From contig NZ_CP029617.1 of the NCBI RefSeq assembly GCF_003945545.1, positions 7,777,001-7,841,000 on the forward strand: a stretch of 64,000 nucleotides of DNA, given 5' to 3'. The position numbers and the translations under genes were made by a program. Origin of the DNA: Streptomyces sp. WAC 01529 (GTDB taxonomy: Bacteria; Actinomycetota; Actinomycetes; Streptomycetales; Streptomycetaceae). Positions 27,439 through 36,400 of the stretch are shown here, piece by piece. The first letter of the stretch is position 1. Every line of letters starts with the position of its first letter. The notes under the pieces are model-generated. The model had not been told where the DNA came from. It saw only the letters and a program-made list of their open reading frames with translations, and made no database searches.

Positions 27439-30400
27439 ATGACCCGACCCCGATCCCTCGTCGAGGACGTGTGGCCCCTGTCGCCGTTGCAGGAGGGCAT
27501 GCTGTTCCACGCCTCCTTCGACGACCAGGGTCCGGACGTCTACACCGTGCAGTCCGCGGTGGACGTCAACGGCCCGCTGGACACGGATCGGCTGCGGACG
27601 TCGTGGCAGGCCCTGCTGGCCCGGCACGCCGCGCTGCGGGCCTGCTTCCGGCCGGTCACCGGCGCGCACATGGTGCAGGTCATCCCCCGCGAGGTCGTGC
27701 TGCCCTGGCACGAGGCGGACGTCTCCGGACTCGCGGAGCCCGAGGCCCTCGCGGAGATCGACCGGCTGGCCGCACAGCAGCGGGCGGAGCGCTTCGACCT
27801 CACGGTCCCGCCCCTGCTGCGCCTGCTGCTCGTCAAGCTCGGCGAGAACCGGCACCGCCTGGTCATGACGCTCCATCACATCCTGTTGGACGGCTGGTCG
27901 ATGCCCGTCCTGCTGGGCGAGCTCTCGGCGACGTACGCGGCCGGGGGCACCACCTCGGCGCTCAAGCGGGTCGCGCCCTACGGCGAGTACGTGGCCTGGC
28001 TGGGCCGCCAGGACAAGGAGGCCGCGTCGGCCGCGTGGCGGGCCGAGCTGTCCGAGGTCGACGGCTCGACGCTCGTGGCACCGGCGGACCCCGGCCGCAT
28101 ACCCGTGCTCCCCGAGCAGGTGCACACGGCCGTCACCGCCGAACTCGCTGACTCACTCTCCGAGTTGGCGCGCGGCAGGGGCCTGACGCTGAACACGGTC
28201 GTCCAGGGCGCCTGGGCGCTGGTCCTGGCACGCCTCGCGGGCCGTACCGACGTGGTGTTCGGCGCGACCGTCGCCGGACGCCCCGCCGAACTGCCCGGCG
28301 TGGAGTCCATGGTCGGCCTCTTCATCAACACCCTGCCGGTGCGCGTGCCGCTGGACGGCGGGCAGCCGGTCGCGGAGATGCTGGCGCGGCTCCAGGAGCG
28401 CCAGTCCGCGCTCATCCCCCACCAGCACGTGGGGCTCGCGGAGGTCCAGAAGCTCGCGGGCGCCGCGGCCGTCTTCGACACCCTCGTGCTGTACGAGAAC
28501 TACCCGCTGCCGCCCGCCCCTCCCGCCCCCGGTCCCGACACGGTCTCCCTCAGCCCGGCGGGCGCCTCGCGTGACGCCTCGCACTACCCGCTCACGCTCG
28601 TCGCGGTCCCCGGCGGCGACCGGATGCGGTTCAAGCTGGACTACCGGCCGGATCTGTTCGACCGCGGCACGGCGGAGTCGATCGTCCAGCGGTTCATCCG
28701 GGTCCTGGAGCGCATGGCGGCCGACCCCTCCGCGCGGATCGGCGACATCGACGTACTGGACGACGCCGAGCGGTCGCGGGTGGTGGAGCGGTGGAACGCC
28801 ACCGGACAGCCCGTGTCCGCGGACTCCGTGCCGGCCGCGTTCGAGGAGTGGGCGGGCCGCACACCGGACGCGGTGGCGGTGCGCTGCGGCCAGGACGCGG
28901 TGTCGTACGGGGAGTTGGAGGCGCGGGCGAACCGTCTGGCCCGCTACTTGACGGGCCTCGGTGTCGGCCGTGAGGAGAAGGTGGGGCTGTGCCTGCCGCG
29001 CGGGATCGACATGATCGTCGGTGAGCTGGCGGTGTGGAAGGCGGGCGGCGCTTTCGTGCCGCTGGACCCGGAGTACCCGGCGGACCGGCTCGCGTTCATG
29101 GTCGCCGACAGCGGCACCCAGGTGGTGCTCCACGCCGGTCAACCGCCGATCGGGGCCGCGCGCATGGTGCGCGTCGACGACCCGGAGACCGTGCGGGCCA
29201 TCGCCGCGGAGTCCGCCGATCCGCTCGCCGTGCCCCTCCTGCCGGACCAACTCGCCTACGTCATCTACACCTCCGGCTCGACGGGACGCCCCAAGGGCGT
29301 GGCCGTCGCCCACCACGGTGTGGCGAATCTCGCGGACGCGCTGCGCCCGGCGCTCGACCTCGACGCGGGCACGGTCATGCTGCAGTTCGCGTCGTTCGGC
29401 TTCGACGGATCCGTCCTCGACGTGGCCGTCACCCTGGCGGCCGGCGGCACCCTCGCCATCGCCTCGGCCGAGGAGCGCACCGAACCGGACGCGCTGACGG
29501 GGATGATCCGCGAGGCGGGCGTCGAGGCGGCCAGCGTCGTGCCGTCGGTGCTGCGCGTCCTGGACCCGGCCGACGTGCCCGGCGTACGCAACTGGGTCCT
29601 CGGCGGCGAGCTGCTGACCGCCGACCTCGCGAGCCGGTGGACATCCCGGGCCCGCGTGTGGAACACGTACGGGCCCACCGAGGCGACCGTGATGGCCACC
29701 GTCGGACCGGTCGACTCCGGGATCACGGCGGGCGACGAACCCCCGCCGATCGGACGCCCCCTCGCCAACATGCGTACGTACGTGCTCGACGGCTTCCTGC
29801 GCCCGGTGCCGCCCGAGGTCACCGGCGAGCTGTACGTCGCCGGGCCCGGCCTGGCGCGGGGCTACGCGGGACGGCCCGAGCTGACGGCGGAGCGGTTCGT
29901 GGCCTGCCCGTTCGGCGCGGGCGGGCGGATGTACCGGACCGGGGACCTGGCCCGCTGGACGTCCGACGGCCAACTGGTCTTCGCCGGACGGGCCGACGAA
30001 CAGGTGAAGCTGCGCGGATTCCGCGTGGAGCCCGGCGAGATCGGGGCGGTGCTCGCCGGACACGCGGCGGTGGGCCAAGTGGCGGTCGTCGCCCGCGAGG
30101 ACCTGCCGGGCGACAAACGGCTCGTCGCGTACGTCGTGCCCGCCACGGCCCCCGCGACCGGCGCCGGAGCGGAAGCCGGAACCGAAGGCGTCGACGACAC
30201 GATCGACCCCGAGGCGCTGCGCGCGTTCGCCGGAGCCCGGCTCCCCGAGTACATGATCCCCGCGACGGTCGTCGTCCTCGACGCACTGCCGCTCACCGTG
30301 AACGGCAAGCTCGACCGGGCCGCCCTGCCCGCACCCGAACACGCCGTCCAGGGCGGCCGGGAGCCGCGGACGCCCGTCGAAGCGGTCCTGTGCGGACTGT

Positions 30401-33400
30401 TCGCCGAGGCGCTCGGCGTCGAACGGGTCGGCGCCGACGACTCTTTCTTCGCCCTCGGCGGCGACTCCATCCTGTCGATGATGCTGGTCTCCGCAGCCCG
30501 CCGCGCGGGCCTCGCGATCACCGCACGCCAGGTGTTCGAGCACCGGACACCGGCCGCCCTCGCGCTGGTGGCCCTGCCCGTGGACGGCGCGGCCGTCGGC
30601 GGCGGCGAACCCGGGACCGGCGAAGTGCCCCTGACCCCGGTGATGCACGAACTGCTCGACCGCGTCGGCGCCGGCCAAGTGGGCCGGGTCGTCCAGTCCG
30701 CCGTGGTCGAGGCCCCGGCCGCACTGCGCTCGCAGACGCTGGCCGACGCGGTGCGCGCCGTGGTGGACCACCACGACATCCTGCGCGCACGCCTGGAGAC
30801 CGAACCGGCACGGCGGCTCGTGGTGTCCGCACCGGGCACGGCACCCGCCGGAGCGTGGGTGCGCCGCGTCGACGCGACCGCGCTCGACGCCGACGACCTG
30901 GCACGCACCATCGCCGAGGAGAGCAGGGCGGCGGTGACGCGGCTCGACCCGCGCTCCGGCGTCATGGCGCAGGTGGTCTGGTTCGACCGCGGACCCGAGA
31001 CCGCGGGGCGGCTGCTCCTCGTCGTCGACCACCTCGTGATGGACGCGGTGTCGTGGCGGATCCTGCTGCCCGACCTGGAGCAGGCCTGCGCGGCGCTCGC
31101 CGCCGACCGCAAGCCCGAACTGGAGCCGGTCCCCACGTCGTTCCGGCACTGGGCGCGCGCGCTCGCCGAGCAGGCCGGCAGCCCGGAGCGGATCGCCGAA
31201 CTCCCGCGCTGGACCGAGCTGCTCCAGGGCCCCGACCCGCAGCTGACCGAGGTGCCCCCGGACCCGGCACGCGACGTGGCCGCCACCGTGCGGCGGGTCT
31301 CGGTGACGGTACCGGCCGACGTCACCTCCGCCCTGCTGACCGGCTTGCCCGCCGCCTACCACGCGGGCGCCGACGACGTACTCCTGACCGGCCTCGCCGC
31401 CGCGGTCGCGCACTGGCGCGACGGCGCCGACCCCGAGGGCGGCTTCCTGGTGGACGTGGAGGGCCACGGCCGGGTGGAGCTGACCGACGGCATGGACCTG
31501 TCCCGGACCGTCGGCTGGTTCACCGGCACGCATCCGGTGCGGCTCGACGCGGGCACCGCCGACCTCGAAGAGATCCTCACCGGCGGCCCGGCCGCCGGCG
31601 AGACGGTGAAGCGGGTCAAGGAACAACTGCGCGCGGTACCCGGCGACGGCCTCGGCCACGGCCTGCTGCGCCACCTCAACGAAGAGACCGCGCGGCAGCT
31701 CGCCGCCCTGCCCGCCGCCCGGATCGGCTTCACCTACCTCGGCCGTGTCCCCGGCGCACCGGCGGACGACGACCACGGGGCGGCGCCCGACCCCGTCGGC
31801 GGTCAGCTCCCGGTCGCCCACCCCCTGGAGGCCGTCGGCGTCGTCCACGACCTCCCCGAGGGGCCGCGCCTCACCCTGAGCCTGGCCTGCCCGGAACACC
31901 TCCTGGACGAGACGCGGGCGCGCGCCCTGGTCGAGGGCTGGGCGGCCATGCTGACCGGCCTCGCCGCCCACGCCGCGGACCCCGCCGCGGGCGGCCACAC
32001 CCCCTCCGACTTCCCGCTGGTCACGCTCACCCAGAACCAGGTCGGGAAGCTGGAGGACGCGGCGCCGGGCCTCGCGGACATCTGGCCGCTGTCACCGCTG
32101 CAAGAGGGACTGCTGTTCCACTCGATGTTCGCGGACGAGGGCCCGGACGTGTACGTGGAGCAGATGATCGTGGGCCTCGAAGGGCCGCTGGACACCGAAG
32201 CCCTCAGGGCGTCCTGGCAGTCGCTCCTCGACCGGCACGCGAGCCTGCGCGTCGGCTTCCGTCAGGTGGCCGGGTCCGGGCAGGCCGTCCAGATCGTCAT
32301 GCCCCGGGTCGTCCTGCCGTGGCGCGAGGAGGACCTGTCGGAACTCGGCGACGACGCGGCCCTGGAGGAGTCGGAGCGGATCGGCAGCGGGGAGCGGGAG
32401 AAGGGCTTCGACCTGGAGCAGCCGCCGCTCCTGAAGGTGCTGCTCGTCAAGACGGGCCACGAGCGGTACCGCATGATGGTGACGCTCCATCACATCATCC
32501 TCGACGGCTGGTCGTTGCCCGTGCTGCGGCGCGAGCTGTGGTCCTGCTACGAGGCCGGGGGCAGCGCCGACGACCTGCCTGCGGTGACGCCCTACTCCGA
32601 GTTCCTCGCCTGGCTGGGACGCCAGGACAAGGAAGCGGCACAGCGGGCGTGGGGGACCGAGCTGTCCGGCGCGGAGGAGCCGACGCTGGTCGTACCCGTG
32701 ACCCCGGGCGCCACGGTCGAGGCGTCCGGCGCCTCCGGCGAGGTCTTCGCCGTCGCCGACGAGGCGCTGAACGCCGCGCTCGGCGAGCTGACCCGCGCCC
32801 ACGACGTGACGCTGAACACCGTGATCCAGGCCGCGTGGGCGCTGGTCATCGGCCAGCTCGCGGGGCGCAAGGACGTGGTGTTCGGCGCGTCCGTCGCGGG
32901 CAGGCCCGCCGAACTGCCGGGCATGGAGGACATGCTGGGCCTGTTCATCAACACCGTCCCCGTCCGGGTGCGCTGCGAACCGGCGCGGACCGTCGCCGAG
33001 GTCCTCACCGACGTACAGGCCAGGCAGTCCGTCCTGATGGACCATCAGTATCTGAGCCTGGGCGACATCCAGCGGATCGCGGGACCGGGGGCGACCTTCG
33101 ACTCCCTCATGGCGTTCGAGAGCTTCCCCACCGGCATGGACGCGCCCACCCAGCCCGGCGAAGGGCCCCGGGAGGCCACACCGCCCGGCCTGAGCTTCAC
33201 CGAGGCCGGGATGCGCGAGTCGATCAACTACCCGCTCGGTCTCGTGGTGGACCCGCTCGGCGGGCTGCGGCTGCGGCTCACCTACCGCTCGGACGCCTTC
33301 GAGGAGCCGGCCGCCCACGCCCTCCTCGACCGGTTGGTGCGGGCCCTGCGGCAGATGGCCGCGGACCCCGCGCTCCCCGTGGGCCTCATCGAGCTGTCGG

Positions 33401-36400
33401 ACGACGCCGAACGGTCCCTGGTGACCGAGCGGTGGAACACGCCGGCGGTTGCGGTCCCGGACGCGCTGGTGCCGGAGCTGATCCGGACCAGGGCGGACCG
33501 CGCCCCGGACGCGGTGGCGGTCCGGTGCGGCGAGGAATCCGTGACGTACGGGGAGCTGGAGGCCCGGGCGAACCGCCTGGCCCGCCATCTGGCCGGGCTC
33601 GGTGTGGGGCGTGAGGTGCGGGTGGGCCTGTGCCTGCCGCGCGGGATCGACATGATCGTCGGCGAGCTGGCGGTGTGGAAGGCGGGCGGCGCGTTCGTGC
33701 CGCTGGACCCGGAGTACCCGGCGGACCGCCTGGGCCATGTGATCGCCGACAGCGGCGCGCGGGTCGTGCTGGGCGCCGGTGACTCACTCGACGGCCTGCC
33801 GATGGGCGCGGCGCGGGCGGTCCTGCTCGACCAGGTGGAGACCGCGCAGGCGCTCGCGGCGCAGCCCGCCGAGCCCCTCGCCGTGACGGTGACACCGGAT
33901 CAACTCGCCTACGTGATCTACACATCGGGGTCGACCGGCACCCCGAAGGGCGTGGCCGTGGCACACGGCGGCGTGGCGAACCTGGCCGAGACCATGCGGC
34001 CCGCCCTGGGCGTCGCCGAGGGCGTGGCGGTCCTGCAGTTCGCGTCGTTCAGCTTCGACGCGGCGGTCCTGGACGTGGCGGTCACCCTCGCGGGCGGCGG
34101 CACGCTGGTCATCGCCTCGGGACAGGAGCGGGCCGAGCCGGGGGCGCTGGCCGAGATGATCCAGTCCTCGGGCGTCAGCACGGCGAGCGTGGTGCCGTCG
34201 CTGCTGAGCCTGCTCGACCCCGACGCGGTCACCGGCGTCGGCAACTGGGTCCTCGGCGCGGAGCTGCTCACCGCCGACCTGGCGAGCCGATGGACCCCGC
34301 AGGCGCGGGTGTGGAACACCTACGGCCCCACCGAGGCGACCGTGATGGCCACCGCGGGACCCGTGGACGAGGACATCAGGTCGAACGACGGGCCGCCGCC
34401 GATCGGCCGCCCGCTCGGCAACATCGGGACGTACGTCCTCGACACCTACCTCCACCCGGTGCCGCCGGGCGTCACCGGCGAGGTCTACATCGCGGGACCG
34501 GGTGTGGCGCGCGGTTACATCGAGCGTCCCGGCCTGACCGCCGAGCGGTTCGTGGCCTGCCCGTTCGGCGCGGGCACACGGATGTACCGGACCGGGGACC
34601 TGGTCCGCTGGACGACCGACGGACAGCTGCTGTTCGTGGGGCGTGCGGACGAGCAGATCAAGATCCGCGGATTCCGGGTGGAGCTGGGCGAGATCGAGGC
34701 AGCCCTCACCTCCCACCCGCAGGTACGGCAGGCCGTGGCCGTGCTCCGCGAGGACCGGCCCGGCGAACGGCGCCTGGTCGGCTACGTGGTGGCCGCCCCC
34801 CAGGGCGACGCCCCGGGGGCCACCCCGGGCACCACCCAGGACGACGCCAAGGACGCCTCCGTGGACGTGGAGGCGGTCCGCGAGCACCTGGCCCGCACCC
34901 TGCCCTCGTACATGATCCCGGCGTCGGTCGTGGTCCTGGAGAAGCTGCCGCTGACACGCAACGGCAAGGTGAACCGCAGGGCGCTGCCCGTCCCGGACTT
35001 CGCGGGACGCGTCTCCGGGCGGGAACCGGAGAACGAGACCCAGGCGACCCTCTGCGCGCTCTTCGCCGAGATCCTGGACCTCGAACGGGTCGGCGTCGAC
35101 GACAACTTCTTCGACCTGGGCGGCGACTCGGGCCTCGCGATGCGGCTCGCCGCGCGGATCCGCGAGAAGTTCGGCATCGAGCTGAGCATGCGGCGCTTCT
35201 TCGGCACCTCGACCCCCCTCGGCGTCGCCAGGCTCCTGACGTCGAAGGAACTCCCGGAGCTGCGGCCGGTCGACCACCCCGCAGACATCCCCGCCACGGC
35301 GAGCCAGGCACGCGTCTGGCGGCTGGAGCGGGAGAACCCCGGCGCGGCGGTCCGGCGGGCCCCGATCGCCCTGCGGCTGAACGGCACGCTGAACCGCGAC
35401 GCACTGCGGGAGGCGCTCGGCGATGTGGCCGCACGCCACGACCTGCTGCGCACGACCTTCGCCGAGTCCGATAGCGGTGAGCTGTACCAGCACGTCCTGG
35501 ACGTCGACGAGGCCCGGCCCGCGTTGCCGGTGACACCGGCGACCGAGGAGGAGCTGCCGGACCTGCTCGCCGACCACGCCGGGTACGAGTTCGACCTCAC
35601 CCGCGAGACCCCGTGGACGTGCCGCCTGTTCGCGCTCTCGGAGACCGACCACGTCCTGCTGATCGTGGTGCACAGGATCGCGACGGACGACGCCTCGCTG
35701 GTCATCCTGGTCCGTGACCTGGCGGCCGCCTATGGAGCCCGCCGGGAGGGCCGCGCCCCCGAACGGGCCCCGCTGCCCCTGCAGTTCGCCGACTACGCGC
35801 TCTGGGAGCGCGAGATGCTCCGGGACGAGCGGGACCCGGACAGCCTGATCGGCGAGCAGTTCGCCCACTGGAAGAAGGTGCTGGCGGGCCTGGGCGCGGA
35901 GCTGGACCTGCCGACCGACAGGCCGCGGCCGGCCGTCGCGTCCCACCGGGCCGACTCGGTGCCGCTGGTCCTCGACGGTGACACGCACGCCCGGCTGAAG
36001 GAGGTGGCCGAGGGCGAGGGCGCGACCGTCTCCATGGCGCTGCACGCCGCGCTCACCCTGCTCCTCTCGGCGCTCGGCGCCGGGCCCGACGTCACCCTCG
36101 GCACGGTGCTGCCGCTCCGCGACGAGGAAGGCGACCTGGACGGCCTCGTGGGCCCCTTCGCCGACCCGATGGCCCTGCGGACCGACGTCTCCGGCGACCC
36201 CACGTTCCGCGAACTGCTCGGCCGGGCACGGGACACGCACCAAAGGGCGGCGCAGAACACCGATGTGCCGTTCGCCCGCCTGGTGGAGGCCCTCTCCCTG
36301 CCGCCTTCCACGACGCGGCACCCCGTCTTCCAGGTCCTGCTCGAAGTCCACGGCGACGCCGCCGAGATATGGGAGTCGCCCGCCCTGCCGGGCCTGAGCA

